The translations under genes were made by a program, and so were the position numbers. Under the pieces are notes generated by a model, which did not search any database, had not been told where the DNA came from, and saw only the letters and a list, made by a program, of their open reading frames with translations. This document shows positions 53,402 through 62,153 of a DNA stretch of 64,000 nt, piece by piece; the first letter of the stretch is position 1, and every line of letters starts with the position of its first letter. The DNA lies in the NCBI RefSeq assembly GCF_001971585.1, contig NZ_CP019323.1:1230053-1294052 (forward strand). Reading direction: 5' to 3'. Source of the DNA: Companilactobacillus allii (GTDB lineage Bacteria; Bacillota; Bacilli; Lactobacillales; Lactobacillaceae).

Positions 53402-54024
53402 CTAAAGAAGCATATATCATTTTTTCTAAAATTCCAGAACCAGGATATGTTAAGACACGTTTACAGCCTGATTTGTCAGCTGAAGAATCAGCACGAGTAC
53501 AATTGATCATGTTAAATAAGCTAATTAGAAATAGTAAAGAATTATCAAAATCAATGACAATATTTTTTGCTTATCAAGGATTTGATAATTTGATAACTAG
53601 TCGATTCTTGAGTGGTTTACCAAGTTTTATTCATACTTTTCCACAAAAACAGGGTAGTTTAGGTATGAAAATGAGCAGTGCTATTCAAAATGTTCAGGAT
53701 CAAGGATTTGGTCATGTGATTTTGACTGGAAGCGATGTTCCACAACTGAATTCTGAGATCATTTATAAAGCTAATGAATCACTAAATACAAATAATATTG
53801 TTTTAGGTCCTACCTATGATGGTGGATATTATTTGTTTGGAACTAGTATTTATAATGTGGATCCTTACTTAAATACAGATATTTCTTGGAGTACATCAAG
53901 TGTTTTAGACACAACGATTAATTTAATACATGAATCGAATCAAAAATTGTATCTGATGCCAACTATGGTAGATGTTGATTTTAAAGCTGATCTAAATAAG
54001 GTTAAAGAATATGTTGAGGAATAA
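53398..54024 (+). CDS. DUF2064/TIGR04282-type nucleotidyl- or glycosyltransferase
   Basis: 208 residues. The N-terminal FSKIPEPGYVKTRLQP and internal GSLGMKMSSAIQ, ILTGSDVPQL and LGPTYDGGYYLFG are diagnostic for DUF2064. The fold is GT-A/nucleotidyltransferase-like and activates or transfers a sugar. It commonly neighbours TIGR04283 proteins, as here. It overlaps the kinase-like gene by four bases. Confidence 0.82.
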   Translation: MTKEAYIIFSKIPEPGYVKTRLQPDLSAEESARVQLIMLNKLIRNSKELSKSMTIFFAYQGFDNLITSRFLSGLPSFIHTFPQKQGSLGMKMSSAIQNVQDQGFGHVILTGSDVPQLNSEIIYKANESLNTNNIVLGPTYDGGYYLFGTSIYNVDPYLNTDISWSTSSVLDTTINLIHESNQKLYLMPTMVDVDFKADLNKVKEYVEE

Positions 54025-54902
54025 TGATGAAGTTAATTTATGATTGTGATAATACAATTGGATTGCATGGAAAAGATGTTGATGACGGATTAACATTACT
54101 TTATTTATACCAACAATCTAATATAGATATACTTGGAGTTACTCTAACCTATGGTAATGGTACTGTTCAGGAGGTAAAGGAACAGACAGAACAACTGTGT
54201 TCACTATTTTCTTTAGATGTAGATACATACGTGGGTAAAGGAAAAGACGATTCAGATGTTTCCGTGTCTATGGCTGCTAAATTCTTAGTTAAAATGGTTA
54301 AAAAGTATCCTCATCAGATAGTTGTTTTGGCAACTGGAAGTATGGCAAATTTGTATGAGGCATATAAAATAGAACCGTCATTTTTTAAACTATTAAAAAA
54401 AGTTGTAATTATGGGTGGTAGATTTGAGGAAATGTTCATTAATTCAATCCCGATTGGTGAATTGAATTTGTCAATTGCTCCGGAAGCGGCCCATGCCGTT
54501 ATTACCAGTGAAATACCAATGACAATTGTGAGTGGACAATATATTTCTGGAGCGTTATTAGGACGTGATGATTTGCATATGCTCGATAATGATGGATCAA
54601 AACGGTTTAAATGGCTGAGCGGAGTTATTTTGGATTGGATGCAATATACAGAAGATAATTGGAGTGTTCCCGGATTTATCAATTGGGATACAATCACAGC
54701 TTTATCCTTGACCGAACCAGATCAATTTGAATTTGAAGATGTATATTTGAGTTCAAGTGTAGAAGGTTTAAAAACTGGGTTAATGGAGAAAAAGCAAAAT
54801 GGTAATCAAAAAGTCGAAATTTTAACTTCTATTAAGGATTTGTCACATTTGAATAATATAGTTTTAAAGACTTTAAATAATTATTTTATTGAGGGTAATT
54901 GA
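54024..54902 (+). CDS. Inosine/uridine-preferring nucleoside hydrolase family
   Basis: 292 residues. The Ca2+-site motif is present as DCDNTIGLHGKDVDDGL, longer than the usual DxDxGxDD. VVLATGSMANLYEA, VVIMGGRF and the late metal-binding NWDTITALSL support the family. It would release ribose or deoxyribose from a nucleoside. Its placement next to two sugar transferases suggests it supplies or trims a sugar in the same pathway. The start overlaps the previous stop (TAATG). Confidence 0.78.
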   Translation: MMKLIYDCDNTIGLHGKDVDDGLTLLYLYQQSNIDILGVTLTYGNGTVQEVKEQTEQLCSLFSLDVDTYVGKGKDDSDVSVSMAAKFLVKMVKKYPHQIVVLATGSMANLYEAYKIEPSFFKLLKKVVIMGGRFEEMFINSIPIGELNLSIAPEAAHAVITSEIPMTIVSGQYISGALLGRDDLHMLDNDGSKRFKWLSGVILDWMQYTEDNWSVPGFINWDTITALSLTEPDQFEFEDVYLSSSVEGLKTGLMEKKQNGNQKVEILTSIKDLSHLNNIVLKTLNNYFIEGN

Positions 54903-54903
54903 T

Positions 54904-55332
54904 TTGAAATTATTTAATAGATTGATGGCAATGCTATTTATTGTTGTTCAATTAGTACTATTATGGATACCATTTGAATTAGATTATCTTTACAACACTC
55001 GACTGGGATTTATGAGGCAAATTTTATTCATGAATGAAACATATAATCTTTATTTAATTTCATGGATATTTTGGATTATTGTGATCGTATCAATTTTAGT
55101 TACTTTGTTTTTAATAATTAATAAAAGTAAGGAAAAATATATTAGAATTATTTGGTTAGTAATTCTGTTGCTTATAACGATATTTTTAAAAATTAATATT
55201 GGACGAAACGCGCCACTTTATTATTATGATTTAGCTTGTTTTTGTTTAGTAATATTAATTCAATTAGTTATTGTTAAAAAAAAATTTCAAAAAGGGGAAT
55301 TTAATTATGTCAATTTTCACAAAAATAGATAA
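54904..55332 (+). CDS. Small membrane protein of the ydj/ynj-like cluster
   Basis: About 142 residues, four hydrophobic helices, basic C-terminus (VKKKFQKGEFNYVNFHKNR). No family recognised. TTG 54904 is chosen because GAGGG lies nine bases upstream. It overlaps the following rhodanese by 26 bp. Confidence 0.65.
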   Translation: MKLFNRLMAMLFIVVQLVLLWIPFELDYLYNTRLGFMRQILFMNETYNLYLISWIFWIIVIVSILVTLFLIINKSKEKYIRIIWLVILLLITIFLKINIGRNAPLYYYDLACFCLVILIQLVIVKKKFQKGEFNYVNFHKNR

Positions 55333-55615
55333 TATTTCGATTGCTGATTTTAAAAAGATTTTACCTAACCATCCTAATGTTATAGATGTTCGTCGGGTTG
55401 ATGAATTTAATGAAGGACATATTATTGGAGCTGCCAGTGTACCATACAAAACAATTAATCAATATAAACCAGTTGGTAAGACGTATATAATCTGTCATTC
55501 AGGTGTTAATAGTAGAAAATCTGCCAAAAAATTAACTGCAAAGGGTTACGATGTTGTTAATATTCTTGGTGGTATGATCGAATGGGATGGAGAAGTAGCT
55601 AAGGGAAACAAATAA
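55307..55615 (+). CDS. Single-domain cytoplasmic rhodanese
   Basis: 102 residues. NVIDVRRVDEFNEGHIIGAA and the active loop ICHSGVNSRKSA (Cys persulfide). No signal peptide, so it acts inside the cell, complementing the secreted rhodanese at the other end of the cluster. ATG 55307 follows AAGGGGA. Last gene before a terminator. Confidence 0.87.
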   Translation: MSIFTKIDNISIADFKKILPNHPNVIDVRRVDEFNEGHIIGAASVPYKTINQYKPVGKTYIICHSGVNSRKSAKKLTAKGYDVVNILGGMIEWDGEVAKGNK

Positions 55616-55634
55616 GAATTTGTTATTAATATAA

Positions 55635-55683
55635 AAAAGCAATCCACTTAATAGAACTCTTATTGTGGGTTGTTTTTTTTTAA
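55635..55683 (+). terminator. Terminator of the ydj/ynj-like cluster
   Basis: AAGCAATCCAC pairs with GTGGGTTGTTT (G-U pairs allowed) across a 14-base loop, followed by nine T. Confidence 0.75.
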
Positions 55684-55703
55684 TAAAAATATTTATTAAT
55701 TAT

Positions 55704-55718
55704 ATGAAAGCGCTATCA
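55704..55718 (+). promoter_or_regulatory. cre site (CcpA) upstream of the peptide-use operon
   Basis: ATGAAAGCGCTATCA matches the cre consensus WTGNAANCGNWNNCW at all positions, about 145 bp before the pepI start. Confidence 0.7.
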
Positions 55719-55864
55719 ATAAATGAACTTATGTAGTAAGATGACATTGATTAGACGTTCCCTAACGAATGTTATTTTTTTGTAACCATTTGTGAAAAAA
55801 ATAACAAAATTTATGGATGTCAAAATCAACGATTAAAAATAATTGTAGGAGGGAAAAGATAGTT

Positions 55865-56746
55865 ATGAAAGTACAAGAAGGATATATGCCTTATAAGGGA
55901 TATAAGACCTATTATCGGATTGTTGGAGAGAGTGGTGGGGACAAGAAGCCCTTAGTTTTACTACATGGAGGTCCAGGTTCAACACATAATTATTTTGAAT
56001 TATTGGATGATCTGGCAGTTGGTGGAAGGCAATTGATTATGTATGACCAGTTGGGATGTGGCAAGTCTGCCGTACCATCAGATCCATCACTCTGGAAGAA
56101 AGAGACTTGGGTGGATGAATTAATTGAATTAAGAAAATATTTAAATTTAGATGAAATTCATTTAATGGGTCAATCGTGGGGAGGAATGTTGGAACTTATT
56201 TATATTTGTGATTATAACCCTAAAGGCATTAAGAGCATGATTCTTTCAGGAACATTGCCTTCTGCAAAACTATGGGCACAAGAACAACATAGAATGATTA
56301 AATTCATGTCGCAAGAAGATCAACATGCTATTGCTGAGGCGGAAGCCAGTGGGAATTATGAGGCGCCAGAATATTTGGATGCAAATGATCGTTACATGGT
56401 AAGTCATGCAACAGCAACACCAACGATTGATTCACCAGAGCCATTACGACGTAAAAAAGTTTCGGGTACCGAAAGCTATATTACAGCTTGGGGCCCCAAT
56501 GAATACTCTCCAATGGGTACTTTACATGATTATGATTATACGGATCAATTAAAAGATATTAGTTTTCCGACATTAATTACCAGTGGGACCAATGATTTAT
56601 GTACACCGCTTATTGCAAAGACAATGTATGACCGTATTCCTAATTCAAGATGGGAATTATTTGCTCATAGTCGTCACATGCCATTTGTAGAAGAGAATAC
56701 GGAGTATGAAAGTCTTCTTAAGAACTGGTTGGATGAACATGATTAA
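55865..56746 (+). CDS. pepI: Proline iminopeptidase (alpha/beta hydrolase, S33)
   Basis: 293 residues. Oxyanion motif LLHGGPGSTHNYFE, nucleophile elbow MGQSWGGML, late Asp in SGTNDLCTP and His in SRHMPFVEE. It releases N-terminal proline from peptides. ATG 55865 (MKVQEGYMPYKG) is chosen with AGGAGGG upstream. First gene of an apparent four-gene peptide operon. Confidence 0.88.
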   Translation: MKVQEGYMPYKGYKTYYRIVGESGGDKKPLVLLHGGPGSTHNYFELLDDLAVGGRQLIMYDQLGCGKSAVPSDPSLWKKETWVDELIELRKYLNLDEIHLMGQSWGGMLELIYICDYNPKGIKSMILSGTLPSAKLWAQEQHRMIKFMSQEDQHAIAEAEASGNYEAPEYLDANDRYMVSHATATPTIDSPEPLRRKKVSGTESYITAWGPNEYSPMGTLHDYDYTDQLKDISFPTLITSGTNDLCTPLIAKTMYDRIPNSRWELFAHSRHMPFVEENTEYESLLKNWLDEHD

Positions 56747-56770
56747 TTATATTTAGAGGAGATGATTTTT

Positions 56771-58123
56771 ATGGAAGCAGCAGAAAAAAAGCGTAAGCCT
56801 TTTGGCTTTTATGTATGTTCATTAGGTTTCACATTTGAACGTATAGCTTTTTACACTGTTAAATATATGCTGGCGGTATGGATAGCAACAAAGGTTGGTA
56901 AGGGTGGTTTAGGGTTAACAGATGTTAAGGCCGCATCAATGGCAGCCGTTTTCATCGCCATGACATATATCACACCTGTCGTTGGTGGATATATAGCTGA
57001 TTACTGGATAAGCCCTAGGATTTGCGTTCCAGTTGGAATGTTATTGATGGCAATTGGCTACCTATTCACTTGGAAAGCTAATTCCATTGCCTTTGTGTGG
57101 ATTATGATTATTTTAGTATCAGTGGGAACAGGTTTATTTAAAGGCAATCTTTCTGGAATAAATGGATTATTATTTGACGATGAAAAAGAATTAAACGAAG
57201 CATTTTCGGTTCAATATACTTTTGTCAATATTGGTTCATTTATTGGTACTACATTTATTGTGTTACTTATTCCCATTATAGGGTTTAACAATGTTTTCTT
57301 AATTTGTTCATTATTCTTATTCTTAGATTCACTATGGTTCATTTTTAATAGGAAAACATTAGGTGATGCTGGTAGTAAACCATTTAAAGTGGATCAGCGT
57401 CAATTTCAATCAGCTGGTGAGAAGGAAAAAGGTGAAGATTCTTCTTTAACAGCAGGTGATAAAAAACGTATTATCGCAATTATTTTGGTTACATTGTTCT
57501 CAGTTATTTTTTGGATGGTTTGGTATTTGGCATACATGCCAGTATATTATTACTTTGGTCACGGAGATGGTGCAGGATTTTTAAACCGCGCTAATTGGAT
57601 GATTGGCAGTTTTAATATTCCTACTTCTTACTTTGATTCAGTTAACGCTTTAACATGCATAGTTTTAGGACCTGTTTTGGGTAAACTATGGACTAAACTA
57701 GCCCTTCGTCCACAAGGCGATTTGAGTATGTTTAAAAAGACGGCACTGGGAATGATCTTTATTGGAATTTCCTATGTTGTCATGGTATTTGCTGATTTTG
57801 TAGGTAACGGGAATACATCATTTCTTTGGATTGTATTAATTGGTTTCTTTATGTCAATTGGTGAAATGGTTTTCTCTCCTTTAGGAAATTCCTTCATTAC
57901 TAAGATGGCTCCTGCCAAATTTATGGGTCTTTTGCTAGGCTTTTGGCCTATTGCTGTTTTTGTAGCAACATTAATTTATCCAAAGGTTTATGCGCTATTA
58001 AAAACTGATGTGCCATCTAAGTTTCAAAAAGGATATGGTATTTTAGCAATAATCATTATTTTATTAGGACTGGTACTTTGGTTCTCAAGTAAGAAGTTGG
58101 ATAAATTAGAAGATGTGGATTAG
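56771..58123 (+). CDS. POT/PTR2-family di/tripeptide:H+ symporter (DtpT-like)
   Basis: 450 residues, about 12-14 helices. LGFTFERIAFYTVKYMLAVW is the helix-1 ExxER region with the first Glu replaced, GGYIADYWISPR the family cytoplasmic motif and GLFKGNLSGINGLL the PTR2 signature. It imports short peptides for the flanking peptidases. ATG 56771 has AGAGGAG nine bases upstream. Confidence 0.85.
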   Translation: MEAAEKKRKPFGFYVCSLGFTFERIAFYTVKYMLAVWIATKVGKGGLGLTDVKAASMAAVFIAMTYITPVVGGYIADYWISPRICVPVGMLLMAIGYLFTWKANSIAFVWIMIILVSVGTGLFKGNLSGINGLLFDDEKELNEAFSVQYTFVNIGSFIGTTFIVLLIPIIGFNNVFLICSLFLFLDSLWFIFNRKTLGDAGSKPFKVDQRQFQSAGEKEKGEDSSLTAGDKKRIIAIILVTLFSVIFWMVWYLAYMPVYYYFGHGDGAGFLNRANWMIGSFNIPTSYFDSVNALTCIVLGPVLGKLWTKLALRPQGDLSMFKKTALGMIFIGISYVVMVFADFVGNGNTSFLWIVLIGFFMSIGEMVFSPLGNSFITKMAPAKFMGLLLGFWPIAVFVATLIYPKVYALLKTDVPSKFQKGYGILAIIIILLGLVLWFSSKKLDKLEDVD

Positions 58124-58153
58124 TTAATTTAATGAATGAAGAGGATGTTTATC

Positions 58154-59224
58154 ATGATGAATGAAACAAAAATTCGTGAATATATGGAGGGGGAAAACCT
58201 TGATGCATTTTTTATTGCAAAGCGAGTTAATATTCGTTTTGCAAGTGGCTGGACAGGTGACGACTCCTATATACTTCTAACCAAGAATCAACAATTCTTT
58301 TTAACGGATCCTAGATATATTGAACAGGCTGAAATTGAACTTCCAGACTACGAAATTATTAATTGGCGATTGCCAGACAAAACTGTAGGCGATAGTATCG
58401 CTGAATTAACTGATAAGTATAAGATTAAGACTATTGCTTTTGAAGATGATTATTTAACATACGACATGTATGCTGATTTTAATAAAAAAGTTAAAGCAAC
58501 GCTATTCCAGGCTGGTCAGATAATTGATGCCATGCGTGTTGTTAAGTCTCCAGAAGAAATTGCCTATCTACGTATTTCTTGTGAAATTGCTTGCCGTGCT
58601 TTTAATAGAATCGTTAAAGATATTCGTGTTGGTGTAACTGAGAAAGAACTTGCAGCAAAATTATCACTTTATATGGTGGAAGAGGGTGCTGATACACAAC
58701 CTTATGGAAACATTCTGATTTCAGGTAAGACCACATCTCTTTTACATGGAATACCTTCCAGTAAGGCTGTTGAGTATGGGGACTTTGTTTTAATGGATTA
58801 TGGTTGTCAATATCATGGATATATGTCAGATATGACTAGAACTGTTGTCGTTGGGAAACCTACAGCTAAGCAAAAAGAAGTATATGAATATGCAAAGAGA
58901 AGTCTAGAAGCATCAGAAGCCGTTATTAAGGCTGGAATTTCTACTAAAATTGTTTATCCAGCATCTTTAGAGCCACTTAAGGGAACAGAATATACTAAAT
59001 TAACTTACGACAAAATTGGCCATAGCATAGGATTGTTTGTTCATGAATATCCATATTTGGCTGAAACATTTGACGATATTATTGAAACTGGAACTGTTCT
59101 AACGGTGGAGCCGGGTATTTATATTCCTAATTGGGGTGGAGTAAGGATTGAAGACCAAATTCTTGTTACAGATGATGGTTATGAGAACATGATTAGTGTT
59201 CCACACGATTTAATTGAATTATAG
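58154..59224 (+). CDS. M24-family Xaa-Pro peptidase (PepP/PepQ type)
   Basis: About 356 residues. A creatinase-like N-terminal domain is followed by a pita-bread metallopeptidase. Metal ligands lie in MDYGCQYHGYMSDMTR (two Asp), GHSIGLFVHEYPY (His), TVEPGIYIP and GVRIEDQILV (two Glu). Whether it acts on dipeptides (prolidase) or longer peptides cannot be decided. Several in-frame ATG precede; 58154 fits GAAGAGG best. Confidence 0.87.
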   Translation: MMNETKIREYMEGENLDAFFIAKRVNIRFASGWTGDDSYILLTKNQQFFLTDPRYIEQAEIELPDYEIINWRLPDKTVGDSIAELTDKYKIKTIAFEDDYLTYDMYADFNKKVKATLFQAGQIIDAMRVVKSPEEIAYLRISCEIACRAFNRIVKDIRVGVTEKELAAKLSLYMVEEGADTQPYGNILISGKTTSLLHGIPSSKAVEYGDFVLMDYGCQYHGYMSDMTRTVVVGKPTAKQKEVYEYAKRSLEASEAVIKAGISTKIVYPASLEPLKGTEYTKLTYDKIGHSIGLFVHEYPYLAETFDDIIETGTVLTVEPGIYIPNWGGVRIEDQILVTDDGYENMISVPHDLIEL

Positions 59225-59274
59225 ATTTATTACTTATCGTAGTTTAAATATATTATTTAAGGAGTGTAATAATT

Positions 59275-60684
59275 ATGGAAAAAGTATTTCGAGGTTCTTG
59301 TACAGCAATGTTAGTTGGTAAGGATGCAACAATCGATGGATCTACAATGATTGCTAGAGATAACGATGCTCACGGTTCTATAGAACCTCAAAGATTTATT
59401 GTTATCAAACCAGAAGATCAAAAGAAAAATTATAAGTCAGTAATTACTGGATTAGAGCTTGAATTACCTGACAATCCTATGAAATATACCTTAACTCCAA
59501 GATCTATTTTGACGGAAGGAATCTGGGGAGCTTCTGGAATAAATTCTGATAATGTAGCAATGTCAGCAACTGAAACAATTACCACTAATTCGAGAATACT
59601 CGGTGTTGATCCTTATAATATGGCAGGTATTGGTGAAGAAGATTTGGAAGTTATTGTATTGCCATATATTCATAGCGCACGTGAAGGTGTTGAGAGATTA
59701 GGAAGCCTACTTGAAAAGTATGGTACTTATGAACCAAATGGTATTTCATTTGCAGATAAAGATGAGATTTGGTGGCTTGAAACAATAGCTGGCCATAACT
59801 GGGCAGCTATAAAGATTCCTGATGACGCATATGTCGTAGCACCAAATAGAATGAACATTGATGACTTTGATTTTGATTCAGAAGATACTCTGTGTTCAAC
59901 AGGTTTGAGAGAATTGATTGATGAGTATCATCTAAATCCTGACAAGGATGGTACTAACCTGCGTCATATTTTTGGTAGTTCAACCATAAGAGATTCAGAA
60001 TATAATAATCCACGTGCATGGTATATTCAAAAGTGCTTTAACCCAGAAATTGAACAAGACCCAAGAGACCAGGATTTACCATTTATTTGTCATTCAAATA
60101 AGAAATTATCTATTGAGGATATAAAGTTTGCGTTAGGAACTCATTATGAAAACACTCCATATGATGCTTATGGATTAATGGGTACAGATGAAGAAAAGAA
60201 GATGTTTCGTCCAGTTGGAATAAATCGTAACCACAGTCTTCATATTTTACAGATTAGAAACAATGTTCCTGAAAGCATTGCCGGTATACATTGGTTAGCA
60301 TTTGGAGTTAATACATTTAACACAATTGTTCCGTTCTATGCCAATGTTAACGATACGCCACCAGTATATAGAGACACACCAACTGTTTTCAATCCAAACT
60401 CCATTTATTGGTTAAGCCGTGCCATGGGATTGTTAGGCGATAATAATTATGATTTATATCAAGATTCTCGTAATACTTTTGAGTTAGAGGCCGTTGCTAA
60501 ATTTAGAAATATTCAAATTGAAACTGATAAGGGGATTGGTAGTCAAGACAATATAGCTGATTACTTAACAGCCGCCAATGATAAAATTGCTACTGAAGCA
60601 ATGAATAGAACAATAACGTTGTTTGGTAACATGATTGAATTAGGTTCACCAGAAATGAAATTACATTTTGATTTAAAAGGATAA
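59275..60684 (+). CDS. pepD: Dipeptidase, peptidase family C69 (PepD)
   Basis: 469-residue Ntn-hydrolase. The N-terminal FRGSCTAMLVGKDATIDGST contains the nucleophile Cys (residue 9) after a short propeptide, and IARDNDAHG follows. Middle motif DEIWWLETIAGHNWAA is typical of C69. Broad-specificity dipeptidase, completing the chain from imported peptides to amino acids. GGAG precedes the ATG. Confidence 0.9.
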   Translation: MEKVFRGSCTAMLVGKDATIDGSTMIARDNDAHGSIEPQRFIVIKPEDQKKNYKSVITGLELELPDNPMKYTLTPRSILTEGIWGASGINSDNVAMSATETITTNSRILGVDPYNMAGIGEEDLEVIVLPYIHSAREGVERLGSLLEKYGTYEPNGISFADKDEIWWLETIAGHNWAAIKIPDDAYVVAPNRMNIDDFDFDSEDTLCSTGLRELIDEYHLNPDKDGTNLRHIFGSSTIRDSEYNNPRAWYIQKCFNPEIEQDPRDQDLPFICHSNKKLSIEDIKFALGTHYENTPYDAYGLMGTDEEKKMFRPVGINRNHSLHILQIRNNVPESIAGIHWLAFGVNTFNTIVPFYANVNDTPPVYRDTPTVFNPNSIYWLSRAMGLLGDNNYDLYQDSRNTFELEAVAKFRNIQIETDKGIGSQDNIADYLTAANDKIATEAMNRTITLFGNMIELGSPEMKLHFDLKG

Positions 60685-60720
60685 TTAAGTTAATAGAATA
60701 TTATTAATAAAGTTTATGTT

Positions 60721-60774
60721 GAAGTGCTCCCTGATTGTTAGACAATAAATCTAATGATTATGGAGCACTTTTTG
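60721..60774 (+). terminator. Terminator of the peptide operon
   Basis: AAGTGCTCC pairs with GGAGCACTT over a structured loop, followed by T residues. Confidence 0.85.
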
Positions 60775-60840
60775 TATTGTTAAATAAATAATTCGTAATG
60801 TTATAGGGTATCTAAAATTCCATTCAAAAATTAAGCATGC

Positions 60841-60902
60841 AAAAATCCCTTCATAGTTGCCAGACAAAATAATACAATTCATCTGATAATTATGAAGGGA
60901 TC
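60841..60902 (-). terminator. Terminator of the DUF318-type permease gene
   Basis: On the minus strand ATCCCTTCATA and TATGAAGGGAT form an 11-bp perfect stem followed by TTTTT. Confidence 0.8.
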
Positions 60903-60934
60903 ATAACGAACTTTAATCTATTTCTGAAATATGG

Positions 60935-61993
60935 CTATAAAATAAATGCACCAACTAATCCGGCTACTAGACCGAAGGCAAAGACGCTGGCCGCAGTAAT
61001 ACCTAAACTCTTCCAGCTAAAAACTGGTTTTAGTAATGCTAATGAAACAATACTTACGGCTGGTAAGGTCATTAAAAGTGCTGCGGTAGGTCCAGCAGTT
61101 AAGCCCAATGCCATTAATGCTTGGATGATTGGAATCTCTCCAGCAGTTGGAATAACGAAGATTGTTCCGACAAGTGCAAATAAGATAACAGCACCGACAC
61201 CTCCACTAAGTCCACCTTGGATTGCTGGGAATAATACACCTTCAAAGGTTCCTAAGATGAAAACAATAACTACGTAGGCAGGGATGCTATCAATTACTAA
61301 TACGTAAAATGCTTTCCACCAACGTTTGAGTAATCCTTCAGGATTTTCTTCCACTGGGTCGAAATCGACACCATTTGGGACTTCAACCTGTTTTTTAGTG
61401 CTTAAACGTCCTACTAAAGTAGCGATACCAAGTACCATAAGGATACCAAATACAATTCTAAAAAATGTGAACTTCCAACCTAATACCAATCCCATAAAAA
61501 TCAATGTGGCTGGATTAAGTAATGGATTTGCTAGGAAAAAGGCCATAATACTATTTACTGAAGCCTTTGATTTAGCTAGTCCAACAGTAACAGGTGCAGA
61601 ACAGCAAGTGCACATCATGGTAGGAACACCCATTAATGTTCCAATTAGTGTATTTCTGAACTTTGTACCACCCAGATAACGACGAATCCAACGTACAGGC
61701 AATAATACTTGTACTAATGAACCAACGATAAGTGCAACAACAAGTGCTTTCCAAACAGATAAGAAATAAGCAATAGTAAATGAAAATCCAGTTTTTAGTG
61801 ATACCCCTCCAGTGGCAGTACCAACTCCTGCGATAATTGAGTCACCAACTGAATGTGTTGAAGCAGCGGCAATTGCTTTTAGGTAATATGGCCACCATTT
61901 GACATAAGATATACCGGCAATTAAAATTGCAAAAAATAAAATAGTGAAGATTAGTTGCTGTTTGTTTCGATTATGCGAGATATTCGTATCCAT
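60935..61993 (-). CDS. DUF318/ArsP-like permease (YraQ-like)
   Basis: 352 residues, about nine helices. The two family half-repeats are visible: PTMMCTCCSAPVTVGLAKSK with NPLLNPATLIFMG, and FVIPTAGEIPIIQALMALG. Related proteins export trivalent organoarsenicals or other soft species. The CTCC motif suggests thiol chemistry; substrate here unknown. Monocistronic. Confidence 0.83.
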   Translation of the reverse strand: MDTNISHNRNKQQLIFTILFFAILIAGISYVKWWPYYLKAIAAASTHSVGDSIIAGVGTATGGVSLKTGFSFTIAYFLSVWKALVVALIVGSLVQVLLPVRWIRRYLGGTKFRNTLIGTLMGVPTMMCTCCSAPVTVGLAKSKASVNSIMAFFLANPLLNPATLIFMGLVLGWKFTFFRIVFGILMVLGIATLVGRLSTKKQVEVPNGVDFDPVEENPEGLLKRWWKAFYVLVIDSIPAYVVIVFILGTFEGVLFPAIQGGLSGGVGAVILFALVGTIFVIPTAGEIPIIQALMALGLTAGPTAALLMTLPAVSIVSLALLKPVFSWKSLGITAASVFAFGLVAGLVGAFIL

Positions 61994-62091
61994 GCATCTT
62001 TCCTTCTTCCCTCAAAGAATATGTAAGCCCTTACACGTAATTATTATAAACTTCTTAACTTTATCTTTAAAGATGATTTGGGATGCAACTA

Positions 62092-62132
62092 AAAAAAGTT
62101 AGACAAAATGATTTTGTCTAACTTTTTTTTAG
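62092..62132. terminator. Terminator of the prolyl-tRNA synthetase gene
   Basis: AAAAGTTAGACAAAAT pairs with ATTTTGTCTAACTTTT, with A and T runs on both sides. Confidence 0.9.
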
Positions 62133-62153
62133 TGTACTTAATATTAAATCAGA

